Positions 7,985 through 14,901 of a stretch of 21,937 nt of DNA are shown here, piece by piece. Both the position numbers and the translations under genes were made by a program. Source of the stretch: a virus. The notes under the pieces were generated by a model. That model ran no database searches. It saw nothing but the letters and a program-made list of their open reading frames with translations, and had not been told where the DNA came from. The stretch covers positions 1 through 21,937 of the IMG/VR virus record IMGVR_UViG_3300020175_000063; one strand, written 5' to 3'. Within the stretch, counting starts at the first letter, position 1, and every line of letters begins with the position of its first letter.

Positions 7985-8479
7985 ATGACATATAAAGGCA
8001 GGTATCGAGTTAAAAATCCCGAGAAGTATAAAGGCGATTATTCAAATGTCGTCTACAGATCTTTATGGGAGAAACATGCGTTCAAATGGTGTGACCAAAA
8101 CTCAGAAATAAAATATTGGTCAAGCGAAGAAACTGTCATACCATATCTATATGAAGTTGATAGAAAGTACCACAGGTATTTTATGGATTTGAAAATTGTT
8201 TACAAGTCAGGAAAAACCGTTCTCATAGAAATAAAGCCTGAAAAAGAACTGTCACCTCCTAAGGGTGATCGTCGCACTAAGCGTTATATCAATGAAGGAT
8301 TGACGTATATAAAGAATCAAAACAAATGGAAAGCGGCAAGTGAGTATGCGAAAGATCAAGGGTGGGAGTTTCAGATCTGGACAGAAAAACAACTTAACGC
8401 AATGGGAATAATGCCCAAGTCTACTAAACCATTAAAACCTTTCACGAGGAAGAAAACGAGTACAAAAAAGACTAAATAG
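7985..8479 (+). CDS. gp4: Head completion protein gp4 (gp50/gp4), TnsA-like nuclease fold
   Basis: This 164-aa protein matches T4 gp4 (about 150 aa), needed to finish DNA-filled heads before tail joining. It opens with KGRYRVKNPEKYKGD and VVYRSLWEKHAFKW, then KYWSSEETVIPYLYEVDRK. A PD-(D/E)xK type arrangement is visible: Glu29 in WEK, Asp68 in HRYFMDLKI, and Glu82-x-Lys84 in VLIEIKP, consistent with the TnsA N-terminal nuclease family. The C-terminus is short and very basic. The start has AGAG 6-9 nt upstream and lies 30 nt after a late-promoter-like octamer. It is the first gene of the plus-strand operon; a 52-nt gap separates it from the glycosyltransferase-like gene. Confidence 0.88.
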   Translation: MTYKGRYRVKNPEKYKGDYSNVVYRSLWEKHAFKWCDQNSEIKYWSSEETVIPYLYEVDRKYHRYFMDLKIVYKSGKTVLIEIKPEKELSPPKGDRRTKRYINEGLTYIKNQNKWKAASEYAKDQGWEFQIWTEKQLNAMGIMPKSTKPLKPFTRKKTSTKKTK

Positions 8480-8531
8480 AAAGTATGAAAATGGTGTTAA
8501 TAAAGTTAGGGTCGTTTCGGGGAAAAGGGAC

Positions 8532-9251
8532 ATGAAGGTTGCTATGTGTTTTTCTGGTCTGCCTCGAGGCAATTACAAAGAAAATATAACGAGATTCCGA
8601 AGAATTTTTCCTGATTATGATTTCTTTTTTAGTACTTGGCGGGGGTATGAAATAGAAGGCGAAAATTACACGATCTACGAAGAACCAAAATCCGACTATT
8701 TAAATGCTCTATGCAACGATAAAAAAATTGGCAAAAAATATAACGCAAAAGTATTAGCCTGGGGATACAAACAAATTATAGGACATTCGTTACAATTGCT
8801 TTTTGATGTCCCTAGAGAATATGACATGATAGTTCGGTGTCGATACGATTCGGAACTGAACGAAAAAATAGATTGGGACCATTTTGTAAAAAAATCATAC
8901 AACAGAAATACCATATTCGGATTTAGTTCGGAGTCAGGTGAAAATTCAAAGGGATTAAAAAGATGGGATTCAATTATAGAAATTACGGGAAAATACCAAT
9001 ACGCCAGATTAAACGACATGTTGATTTTTCATAAAAGAAACGATTTCTCGTCTGAAAGAGTATTTGAACTGTTTCGAAAAGAGATATTACAACCATGTGA
9101 ACAGGGATGGGTTCAAGCGTTTCCTGATGCTGTTTTCCCGATGAGAAAATATGCGATTAAACTTCCGGTGTTTAGATGTTTTGTTGGCGGGCTTAGTTTA
9201 GATAGAAACGAAGAACAAATTTCACTCATGCATGAACCAAGGGTCTTATAG
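8532..9251 (+). CDS. Glycosyltransferase-like protein inserted in the structural operon
   Basis: This 239-aa protein starts with MKVAMCFSGLPRGNYKENI and FPDYDFFFSTWRGYE, followed by YDMIVRCRYDSEL at residues 97-109. The F-S-G-x-x-R opening and the Y-D-x-x-x-R-x-R-x-D motif are seen in a group of phage and bacterial surface-glycan glycosyltransferases (WavE-like). A nucleotide sugar would be the donor; the acceptor is unknown. It may decorate a virion protein or alter the host surface. It has an AAAAGGGA ribosome site and its TAG overlaps the GTG start of the next gene. It is visibly richer in A and T than its structural neighbours and looks like an accessory insertion. The family call is from motif resemblance only. 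Confidence 0.6.
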   Translation: MKVAMCFSGLPRGNYKENITRFRRIFPDYDFFFSTWRGYEIEGENYTIYEEPKSDYLNALCNDKKIGKKYNAKVLAWGYKQIIGHSLQLLFDVPREYDMIVRCRYDSELNEKIDWDHFVKKSYNRNTIFGFSSESGENSKGLKRWDSIIEITGKYQYARLNDMLIFHKRNDFSSERVFELFRKEILQPCEQGWVQAFPDAVFPMRKYAIKLPVFRCFVGGLSLDRNEEQISLMHEPRVL

Positions 9252-9841
9252 TGTCAAATCTTTTTCAGACAGTAGAGTTAGAAGCGTTTCGAGCGGGTAT
9301 CACGCCACGCACCAAAGAGTCTCGTGACTGGTTTCGAAAGAAAGTGCAGAACATGCGCAACCTTAATCGTAGAGCGTTGATGAATGAAGATCCTGTTGAG
9401 AAAAGGTCGAAACATGCTTCTGGATCTATGTTCATGTTCTTCTACGATGCGAAGAACAGAGACACGCTCCCGTATTGGGATTCGTTTCCCTTGGTGATTG
9501 CGATTGGTCCGGCGGCAAAGGGGTTTTATGGTATGAATCTACACTATCTGCCGATACCTCTTCGTGCTAAGTTTCTTGACAACCTGATGGACATCACCAA
9601 CAATAAAAAGTACAACGAGTCAACAAGGTTTGAAGTGTCATATCAATTTCTAAATCGGGCGGCAAAGTTTAAGTATTTTAAGCCTTGCTTTAAACATTAC
9701 TTAACAAGTCAGATAGAAGGAAAACTTGCGTACATTGCCCCTCCTGAATGGGAGATTGCAACATTTCTTCCAGCCGCTCAATGGCAGAAAGGGAAAATGG
9801 GTCAGGTTTATAAAGATTCTCGGAGAATAATGAATGCTTAA
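9251..9841 (+). CDS. Conserved T4-like late protein, function not assigned
   Basis: This 196-aa protein begins at a GTG that overlaps the preceding TAG (TAGTG). It has a basic, helical N-terminal third (TPRTKESRDWFRKKVQNM), then SGSMFMFFYDAKNRDTLPYW at about residues 56-75, followed by DSFPLVIAIG and FYGMNLHYLPIPLRAKFLD. The end is WEIATFLPAAQW with a short basic tail. I recognise the pattern as a widespread marine T4-like phage protein encoded among the structural genes, but cannot name its role with certainty. Position next to gp4 would fit gp2, the DNA end protector, yet I cannot confirm that from sequence. No membrane segments or signal peptide. It overlaps the next gene by 8 nt. Confidence 0.72.
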   Translation: MSNLFQTVELEAFRAGITPRTKESRDWFRKKVQNMRNLNRRALMNEDPVEKRSKHASGSMFMFFYDAKNRDTLPYWDSFPLVIAIGPAAKGFYGMNLHYLPIPLRAKFLDNLMDITNNKKYNESTRFEVSYQFLNRAAKFKYFKPCFKHYLTSQIEGKLAYIAPPEWEIATFLPAAQWQKGKMGQVYKDSRRIMNA

Positions 9842-10514
9842 GTCGGGAACAGTAGAAGAATTAAAATCGATCGTCTCAAAGGGCCGCGGTCTTGCTCGAA
9901 CAAATCTTTACTATGTGTATCTGCCTTCGTTTGGGCAATATAGTTCATATGAACTCGGGGTCCTTTGTACAAACGTTACTTTGCCCGCACGACAGTTGAC
10001 AACTGTTCAACGTGAGTTGGGAATTGTGAAACAAGATGTCGTTTATGGTTTTGTCAACCCGAATGTTTCTATGACCTTTCGAGTGTTGAATGATCAGTCT
10101 GTTCGTGAATACTTTGAAGTATGGCAACAACTTGCTCTGGAAAAATATGATGACATCGAAGGTAGATACGAATCCTCTTATCCAGATCAGTACTGTAAGA
10201 AAGTAGAAATATTTCAGTTAGAGAAAGGTGTGAGTTATCCGATCTACGACAAGCAAATTGAACTGGGCCCAATCAATATTAATTTTGATATTGATATAGG
10301 AAGTTCGTTTGATAAGAATTATAAATGGACTCTTGACAGAGCCTTTCCTGTAAGCATAACAAATGAGACCTTCTCGGACGCCTCATCAAATGAGATAAGT
10401 ACAATTACAGTAGAGTTTTCCTACCACTATTGGGAAAGTGAAAAATTAACACCTAAAAACAAAAATAGAAATGCAGTGAGCGGGCTACTAGGTAGCATTG
10501 CAAGCAATATTTAA
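9834..10514 (+). CDS. gp54: Tail tube-like protein, probable gp54 (tube initiator), gp19 fold
   Basis: This 226-aa protein has the layout of the gp19/gp54 tail-tube fold: ARTNLYYVYLPSFG near residue 21, then CTNVTLPARQLTTVQRELG, VNPNVSMTFRVLNDQSVREY with the FEVWQQLAL helix, a strand pair around VEIFQLEKG and IELGPI, and the closing ISTITVEFSYHYWE. The closing strand plus Y-W-E matches the end of T4 gp19. The major tube protein would normally lie near the sheath gene, so this copy between gp4 and gp26 is more likely the baseplate-tube junction protein gp54. T4 gp54 is longer (320 aa), which leaves some doubt. It overlaps the preceding gene by 8 nt, and gp26 starts 16 nt later. Confidence 0.65.
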   Translation: MLKSGTVEELKSIVSKGRGLARTNLYYVYLPSFGQYSSYELGVLCTNVTLPARQLTTVQRELGIVKQDVVYGFVNPNVSMTFRVLNDQSVREYFEVWQQLALEKYDDIEGRYESSYPDQYCKKVEIFQLEKGVSYPIYDKQIELGPININFDIDIGSSFDKNYKWTLDRAFPVSITNETFSDASSNEISTITVEFSYHYWESEKLTPKNKNRNAVSGLLGSIASNI

Positions 10515-10530
10515 TTAATGGAGATAAATT

Positions 10531-11223
10531 ATGGCATTACCTGTACTAAATGATACACCAAAATATGAGTTAAAAATACCTTCAACAGGTAAAAAGATTA
10601 AGTTTCGACCTTATCTTGTGAAAGAAGAAAAAGTCCTTATGATGGCGGCTGAATCTGGTGATGGTGTTCAGATGATGAGTGCTATTATGGACACGATCCA
10701 ATCGTGCGTACAGTCGCAGACCAAAGTGGAAAGTCTTACCACCTTTGATATCGAGTATCTTTTTATTAAACTCAGATCAAAATCTGTTGGTGAGTCATCT
10801 ACGATAAATCTGTCATGTGAGTCATGTAAAGAACCTAACGAACATGTAATTGATTTGGAAAGTATAGAGTGTGTGGGCGGTACAAAAGACAAGTTAATTA
10901 AGATTAGTGACGAGGTCACAGTCGAGATGAAATATCCCAGTTATAAAGATATTAATCTAAATCAAGATGAAAACGAAATGGGGTTTGATATTCTTGCGAA
11001 CAGTATGTCTGCGGTGTTAACTGAAGAAGATCGAATTGAAATGGCTGACGAGACACCAGAGAATATTCGTAAGTTCCTAGAGTCTATGACTAAAGAACAA
11101 TTTGAAAAGGTATCAACTTTTCTTTTGGACATGCCGCAGGTTAAACATAAGATTGTCTATGACTGTGTGAAGTGTCATGAACCTAACGAAATAGAATTAA
11201 AAGGAATTCAAAGTTTTTTTTAA
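10531..11223 (+). CDS. gp26: Baseplate hub assembly protein gp26, with two CxxC pairs
   Basis: This 230-aa protein resembles gp26 of marine T4-like phages (T4 gp26 is 208 aa). It starts MALPVLNDTPKYELKIPSTG and contains FDIEYLFIKLRSKSVGE and the closing CHEPNEIELKGIQSFF. Two Cys pairs, C96/C99 (CESCKEPNEH) and C212/C215 (CVKCHEPNE), share the context C-x-x-C-x-E-P-N-E and very likely bind one zinc. The start has GGAG 8 nt upstream. The gene ends in a run of eight T immediately at its TAA stop, from which the gp51-like frame continues in -1 phase, so gp26 may be made both alone and as a gp26-gp51 fusion. In T4, gp26 and gp51 act in hub assembly; here they lie just before the tape-measure gene. 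Confidence 0.82.
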   Translation: MALPVLNDTPKYELKIPSTGKKIKFRPYLVKEEKVLMMAAESGDGVQMMSAIMDTIQSCVQSQTKVESLTTFDIEYLFIKLRSKSVGESSTINLSCESCKEPNEHVIDLESIECVGGTKDKLIKISDEVTVEMKYPSYKDINLNQDENEMGFDILANSMSAVLTEEDRIEMADETPENIRKFLESMTKEQFEKVSTFLLDMPQVKHKIVYDCVKCHEPNEIELKGIQSFF

Positions 11224-11255
11224 TAAGCCTCTCTCACGATGATTTGGCAAATCAT
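11201..11255 (+). promoter_or_regulatory. Probable -1 programmed ribosomal frameshift site (gp26 to gp51)
   Basis: The 0-frame codons at 11212-11223 are AGT TTT TTT TAA. The heptamer T-TTT-TTT (11214-11220) allows both tRNAs to slip back one base, after which reading continues TTA ATA AGC in the gp51-like frame. An AAGGA element at 11201-11205, 8 nt upstream, could act as an internal Shine-Dalgarno stimulator, as known for E. coli dnaX. A 7-bp hairpin with a 3-nt loop lies at 11239-11255, rather far downstream (18 nt) and AT-rich, so its role is uncertain. Confidence 0.65.
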
Positions 11256-11417
11256 TTTAAAACAAATTTTTTGTTACAGAGGCATCATAATTATACTTTG
11301 ACAGAAATAGAAATGATGATGCCGTGGGAGAGGGAAGTACACATCATTCTATTGCTTCAAGCATTAGAAGAAGAAAAACAAGCAAGAGAGCAAGCCAATG
11401 GCAACAATAACACTTAG
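11220..11417 (+). CDS. gp51: gp51-like hub assembly domain, read by -1 frameshift from gp26
   Basis: This frame is open from 11187 to the TAG at 11415-11417 and codes, after the slip site, for about 65 residues: SLSHDDLANHFKTNFLLQ, then YTLTEIEMMMPWEREVHI, and a helical LLLQALEEEKQ end. It resembles the short gp51 of marine T4-like phages. There is no ATG before 11313, inside the conserved part, and no ribosome site fits the few non-ATG alternatives, so a fusion to gp26 through the T8 run is the simplest way to express it. The coordinates given start at the first codon after the slip. Its end overlaps the gp29 start by 20 nt. A gp26/gp26-51 pair just before the tape measure matches the lambda G/GT chaperone arrangement. 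Confidence 0.7.
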   Translation, partial: LISLSHDDLANHFKTNFLLQRHHNYTLTEIEMMMPWEREVHIILLLQALEEEKQAREQANGNNNT

Positions 11418-12771
11418 TGATTTGATTGAAGAACAAAAGGAAACCACCGAATATGTTGCGTTGATCGATGATCGTTTCGCTGAGTTCTTTATGATGATGC
11501 GCGCCGATAAACTCGATATGCTTGAAATGATGCAAGAATTAAAGAACCCGACTGCTCCTTTGGTGCCTGGTGCGGTTCCTGGAGCTCCTGGAGGAGAGGT
11601 TCCTAGTGGAGGTGGGTTAGGAGTAGGTGGGTTATTAGCCGGGTTGTTAGCCGCTATCGCAATAGGTCCTGCACTGATGATAGGTTTTGTAGAAGGTGTG
11701 TTTGACACTCTTCGCGCCGCACTCAAAATTGTGAAATTAGATTTTATTAGTACACGCCTTATGGAGAAGTTTAAGAATTCAAAAGTGTTCGCATTCTTAG
11801 ACGATTTAGTTGTTAAAACAATTAATATGTTCGATGACTATATTAAGAAGCCTCTGACAAACTTTGGCACCTTTATGAAGGATAAATTTAAAGCCATAAG
11901 AAACTTCTTTGATCCGACCGGAATCTTGGCTAAAATTTTCAAGCCACTAACAGAAGGTATTAAAACTGTGGGTGGTGTTTTTGCTAAAATTGGGACAGCG
12001 TTTGGAAGGTTGTTTGGAGCTTTCCGGGCCTTTGGTGCCATTCTTGGTAGGATTTTTATCCCGATCGGAATTATTATGGGTTTGGTTGACATCATCTCGG
12101 GAACAATCGATGGGTTTACGGCCGAAAGTGGTAATATAGCGGACAAAATTCTCGGCGGTTTTTATGGTGCTTATAAAGGTCTTATCAACGGGCTTATCAT
12201 GATGCCTCTCGACCTGTTAAAAGATGGCATCTCTTGGATAGCCGAGAAACTTGGATTTGAAAACTTCAGCGGGATGCTTGACTCATTTTCATTCAAAGAT
12301 TTGTTCAGTAATATGGTTGATAAAGTCAAGGTAATTGTACAGAAAATTTTCAGATTCCCAGTCGCAGTAGGAAGGGGTATCGGGTCTGCACTTGGCGCAG
12401 TGGTAAACCCTCTTGGCGACTCGCCTACCGAAGCATTTAGTAAAGCATTCAACAAAGTGATGGATGCTCCCCTTGCTGCTGATGGAACGGGTCGCGCTGA
12501 GAAAATAACTGCCGCTGCTGCCGCAAGCACTGATACACCACCTGCTGAACAGTTGAGTAAACCTCGTAATAATTCAGATGTTCGAAGAGAGTCTATGGAG
12601 AGGAACGCTCTTGAAAGTTCAGCGGCTTCAAACGCCGTCACAGTCGTGAACAACACTAACGCACCTACAAGTGTGAGCAATCAAACCAGTGTGTCTGGTT
12701 TTGGGAATTCTTTTATGCCCTCTGCGACAATGTCTAACGGAACAAGATCAGACGCATATGCCGGAGCATAA
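11398..12771 (+). CDS. gp29: Tape measure protein gp29-like (tail length determinator)
   Basis: This 457-aa protein is predicted to thread the tail tube and set its length; T4 gp29 has 590 residues. The N-terminus (about 1-50) is helical and Met-rich, followed by a Pro/Gly linker (51-76). Two hydrophobic stretches (about 77-101 and 203-236) and amphipathic Phe/Gly-rich repeats (TGILAKIFKPL, GGVFAKIGTAFGRLFGAF) are typical of tape measure proteins. The C-terminal 100 residues are Ser/Asn/Ala-rich and likely disordered. Position after gp26/gp51 supports the call. Its start lies inside the end of the gp51-like frame. The assignment is from composition and context, because tape measures diverge fast. 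Confidence 0.75.
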   Translation: MATITLSDLIEEQKETTEYVALIDDRFAEFFMMMRADKLDMLEMMQELKNPTAPLVPGAVPGAPGGEVPSGGGLGVGGLLAGLLAAIAIGPALMIGFVEGVFDTLRAALKIVKLDFISTRLMEKFKNSKVFAFLDDLVVKTINMFDDYIKKPLTNFGTFMKDKFKAIRNFFDPTGILAKIFKPLTEGIKTVGGVFAKIGTAFGRLFGAFRAFGAILGRIFIPIGIIMGLVDIISGTIDGFTAESGNIADKILGGFYGAYKGLINGLIMMPLDLLKDGISWIAEKLGFENFSGMLDSFSFKDLFSNMVDKVKVIVQKIFRFPVAVGRGIGSALGAVVNPLGDSPTEAFSKAFNKVMDAPLAADGTGRAEKITAAAAASTDTPPAEQLSKPRNNSDVRRESMERNALESSAASNAVTVVNNTNAPTSVSNQTSVSGFGNSFMPSATMSNGTRSDAYAGA

Positions 12772-12776
12772 AAAAA

Positions 12777-12792
12777 GGGGACTTTCGTCCCC
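12777..12792 (-). terminator. Rho-independent terminator after gp32
   Basis: Read on the minus strand it is GGGGAC-GAAA-GTCCCC followed by a run of seven T: a 6-bp GC-rich stem with a very stable GAAA tetraloop. It lies 29 nt past the gp32 stop, in the convergent gap with gp29. On the plus strand the same hairpin has no T tract, so it acts best on leftward transcripts. A smaller palindrome, AACCTTTAAGGTT, lies just beside it on the gp32 side. Confidence 0.85.
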
Positions 12793-12820
12793 CCATAACC
12801 TTTAAGGTTTATACTAAGAG

Positions 12821-13723
12821 TTAATCTTCAGCGGCAAGTTTCGCAAAGTATGAAAGAGTATCCTCTTCACCATCTGCGCTCATTGACTCACTAGATTCTC
12901 GTGGTTGCACAGGACTACTAGTTTTCATTGGTTCTGGTGCGCTCGATGTATCCATCGAAATCTCTTGACGAGTTGTGTTCGATTGACCCAGAACAAGAGC
13001 AAGACGATCAGCGAGTTCCTCACGAGTCTTGTAGTTCGCTGGATCCGTAAACTCATTCAGATCATATAACCCTTCATAGATCTGTTCTAGTTCCGAATCA
13101 TCACCATTCAACAACGGTGCTGGCGAAGCAAACTCTGACTTATCATAGTTACGATAACCCTCAACATTTCGAATCTTCAGTTTGAATGAAGCACCTTCCC
13201 AAAAATCAAAGGGATTTACAGGGGTCTCATCAGCAAACTGTGGTTGCATCACATCCATCATCTTATCAAAGATTTTCTTACCAAAAGTGTACAGGAAGAC
13301 TTTGCCTTCGTTCTGTGGGTTAGCCGGGTCAGATTCGACCAGAACATTTGACACATAGTGAAGTCGACGCTTCTGAGTACGAGCAGTCTCTTTGTCTGAT
13401 TCTACACCAGAGTTCCAGAGACGAGAGTTGTATTCGCCAACAGGATCTTGCTGACCAATCGAAGTCAGAGACTTTTCGATATACCACTGACCAGTTGGAC
13501 CTTTGAATCCGTGATCCCAGTATCGAACCCATGGGAGTTCATTACCTTCGGGAGCAGGTAGAAAACGCAGAACAGCGTACCCATTACCTGCTTTATCAAC
13601 AGTGGGTTTCCACTGTCGCTCGTCAACATAGGACTTCTTATCAGTGGGTGCGTCACCTGCGCTTGCGGCAGAGACGAGATCAGAGATAGAGTTGCGATTA
13701 CGCTTGAGGTTTGAAAACGACAT
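12821..13723 (-). CDS. gp32: Single-stranded DNA-binding protein gp32, without the zinc cysteines
   Basis: This 300-aa protein matches gp32, which coats ssDNA during replication, recombination and repair (T4 gp32 has 301 residues). The basic LAST-type motif LKRNRNSISDL (residues 6-16) serves cooperative binding. The core shows GYAVLRFLPAPEGNELPWVRYW, SNVLVESDPANPQNEGKVF, LYTFGKKIFDKM, FDFWEGASFKLKI and GYRNYDKSEF. The C-terminus is acidic and ends EEDTLSYFAKLAAED, the part that recruits partner proteins. T4 gp32 binds zinc through one His and three Cys; here the equivalent region reads QQDPVGEYNSRLW, and the whole protein has no cysteine. The gene has its own sigma70-like promoter, a repeated leader, and a terminator after it. 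Confidence 0.95.
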   Translation of the reverse strand: MSFSNLKRNRNSISDLVSAASAGDAPTDKKSYVDERQWKPTVDKAGNGYAVLRFLPAPEGNELPWVRYWDHGFKGPTGQWYIEKSLTSIGQQDPVGEYNSRLWNSGVESDKETARTQKRRLHYVSNVLVESDPANPQNEGKVFLYTFGKKIFDKMMDVMQPQFADETPVNPFDFWEGASFKLKIRNVEGYRNYDKSEFASPAPLLNGDDSELEQIYEGLYDLNEFTDPANYKTREELADRLALVLGQSNTTRQEISMDTSSAPEPMKTSSPVQPRESSESMSADGEEDTLSYFAKLAAED

Positions 13724-13730
13724 ATATATT

Positions 13731-13760
13731 TCCTTGTATGTTTTGTATGTTTTGTATTAC
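13731..13760 (-). promoter_or_regulatory. gp32 mRNA leader repeats with ribosome site (candidate autogenous operator)
   Basis: On the minus strand three 9-nt units in a row, GTAATACAA, AACATACAA and AACATACAA, end in AAGGA, the gp32 ribosome site, 7 nt before the ATG. The stretch is A-rich and cannot fold. T4 gp32 represses its own translation by coating an unstructured, repetitive AU-rich stretch over its ribosome site; this leader has the same character. I see no convincing pseudoknot upstream, only a 5-bp TTATA/TATAA hairpin. Confidence 0.5.
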
Positions 13761-13794
13761 AGATTATCCACGTTATACATTATATAAGAATAGC

Positions 13795-13823
13795 ATTATA
13801 CTATAAAAAAAATGAAAAGTCAA
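13795..13823 (-). promoter_or_regulatory. Sigma70-type promoter for gp32
   Basis: The minus strand has TTGACT (13818-13823), exactly 17 nt of spacer, then TATAAT (13795-13800). This is nearly the full sigma70 consensus. It lies between the gp33 stop and the gp32 start, so gp32 can be transcribed early by unmodified host polymerase, separately from the upstream genes. Transcription would begin about 65 nt before the gp32 ATG. Confidence 0.85.
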
Positions 13824-13830
13824 TCGTTAT

Positions 13831-14064
13831 TTATTCGAAAGACAATTCGTTACCCCGAGGAATGAAATTCAATTTCATTGCCTCTGCTTCGATCTTACTC
13901 CTAATTGGTCCTGAAATGTATTTCTTCACATCTTCTTCATCAAGTTTGTTTTTCTCACAGAAGTACAACACAGCATCAATGTAACTAAGATTTTTATAAC
14001 GAACAATCTCCTCGATGCTTTTCGAAAACTTGTTCTTGTTCATCATCATACCACTAATAGTCAT
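13831..14064 (-). CDS. gp33: Late transcription co-activator gp33-like
   Basis: This 77-aa protein resembles the short gp33 of marine T4-like phages, which bridges host RNA polymerase and the sliding clamp to activate late promoters (T4 gp33 is about 112 aa). The core is FSKSIEEIVRYKNLSYIDAV, followed by YFCEKNKLDEEDVKKYISG, KIEAEAMKLNFIP and the ending GNELSFE, a hydrophobic-acidic tail of the kind expected to bind the clamp. The ATG overlaps the TGA of the upstream gene (ATGA), which favours the start at 14064, although three Met codons follow at residues 6-8. It lies just upstream of gp32, as in related phages, and fits the late promoters at 7947-7976. Confidence 0.8.
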   Translation of the reverse strand: MTISGMMMNKNKFSKSIEEIVRYKNLSYIDAVLYFCEKNKLDEEDVKKYISGPIRSKIEAEAMKLNFIPRGNELSFE

Positions 14065-14780
14065 TCTAACTCCTTAGACCAGATTTGTCCTACGTCCTTA
14101 TAAAATACACCAACGGTTCGTTTAATTAAACCATCTTTATCGAATGCTGGTGCGATACACAAATAGTTGACTTTATTCTCTCGAAGTTCACCATAGTGTG
14201 AATCGAGCCATACACCAGACTTTAAATACATCTGAATGTTGTAAACATATGTTTGGGCGATTACCTCCTCTTTTGTGGGCGTTTCATTTTTCTTGAAAGA
14301 CGCAGCATACTTTTTCCAATGTTCAAGCCACTCCTTAACTTTTGTGACATGAAGAGGATGATCGTCATCTAGGTCATCTAAACTTGAGTGAATTGGTGGG
14401 TTATACGTCATTGTCTCACGAAGTTTCTCAACACGATTTATCATCGACAACAGTTGGGTCTTAAACTGACCTTTTATCTTTTCGGGCATGTAACCAAGTC
14501 TATATGCTTTCCACCCGTGTTTACAAATCGTTGAAAGATACACATCTGGTACACGGATCATTTCACTGTACAAATCCCAACCACTATGATCACGTACCCA
14601 CTTCTTTGCTGAGTGTAGGTATTCTTTGTTACTCACTTCCATATGAACAAAATACTCACAATCTCGCCACGCTTTAAGACGATCTTCTTCTGTCTCTGCC
14701 GCTTGGAGTTTCTTCCAATCTGGGGCTGGAGTTATAGTCTTTTTTTCTTTAGGTGTAAACTTTTTAACTCTGGGCGCCAT
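14061..14780 (-). CDS. Conserved T4-like phage protein of unknown function
   Basis: This 239-aa protein has a basic, Pro/Lys-rich N-terminus (to about residue 22), then DRLKAWRDCEYFVHMEVSNK, KKWVRDHSGWDLYSEM, LSTICKHGWKAYRLGYMP, and a C-terminal SGVWLDSHYGE with IAPAFDKDGLIKRTVGVFY. It is rich in Trp and Tyr, mostly helical, and has no membrane segment. I recall proteins of this pattern next to gp33 in marine T4-like phages, but no function. T4 has the helicase loader gp59 in this neighbourhood; I see no similarity to gp59, so I do not transfer that name. It has a GGGAGA ribosome site 7 nt before the ATG and a 4-nt ATGA overlap with gp33. Confidence 0.75.
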   Translation of the reverse strand: MAPRVKKFTPKEKKTITPAPDWKKLQAAETEEDRLKAWRDCEYFVHMEVSNKEYLHSAKKWVRDHSGWDLYSEMIRVPDVYLSTICKHGWKAYRLGYMPEKIKGQFKTQLLSMINRVEKLRETMTYNPPIHSSLDDLDDDHPLHVTKVKEWLEHWKKYAASFKKNETPTKEEVIAQTYVYNIQMYLKSGVWLDSHYGELRENKVNYLCIAPAFDKDGLIKRTVGVFYKDVGQIWSKELE

Positions 14781-14901
14781 CTTTATCTCCCGTTTTCTTT
14801 TTCACAACCTTTTTGTCTTTGTTGAAGATCTTATTCCAGTTATTATTAAACGTTTTCGGGTCCACTGAAATTGGTCTCGGTTTGCTTCCCTTTCCGTTCA
14901 T
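14764..14901 (-). CDS. Small basic phage protein (45 aa), overlapping both neighbours
   Basis: A 45-aa frame opens at ATG 14901-14899 with GGTGGAAAG upstream and ends at TAA 14764-14766. The product starts MNGKGSKPRPISVD, then KTFNNNWNKIFNKDKK and a Lys/Asp-rich end. The opening G-K-G-S-K-P-R-P with a W-x-x-I-F motif resembles a small protein found in many phages, function unknown. It overlaps the 3' end of the upstream gene by 56 nt and the start of the downstream gene by 17 nt, filling what otherwise looks like a 65-nt gap. The recognisable motif, the start site and the fit between neighbours make it likely real. Confidence 0.7.
   Translation of the reverse strand: MNGKGSKPRPISVDPKTFNNNWNKIFNKDKKVVKKKTGDKDGAQS

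Noticed and set aside
11838-12680. Long open frames on the minus strand opposite the tape measure gene
   Set aside because: They lie wholly opposite a well-supported plus-strand gene, are low-complexity mirror translations and have no ribosome sites or known motifs.
13779-13807. A second TATAAT upstream of gp32 at 13779-13784
   Set aside because: At 17-nt spacing the -35 would be TTTATA, a poor match, whereas the promoter at 13795-13823 is near consensus.
14061-14780. Calling this gene the helicase loader gp59 because of its place near gp33 and gp32
   Set aside because: The sequence shows no resemblance to T4 gp59 as I know it; position alone is not enough.
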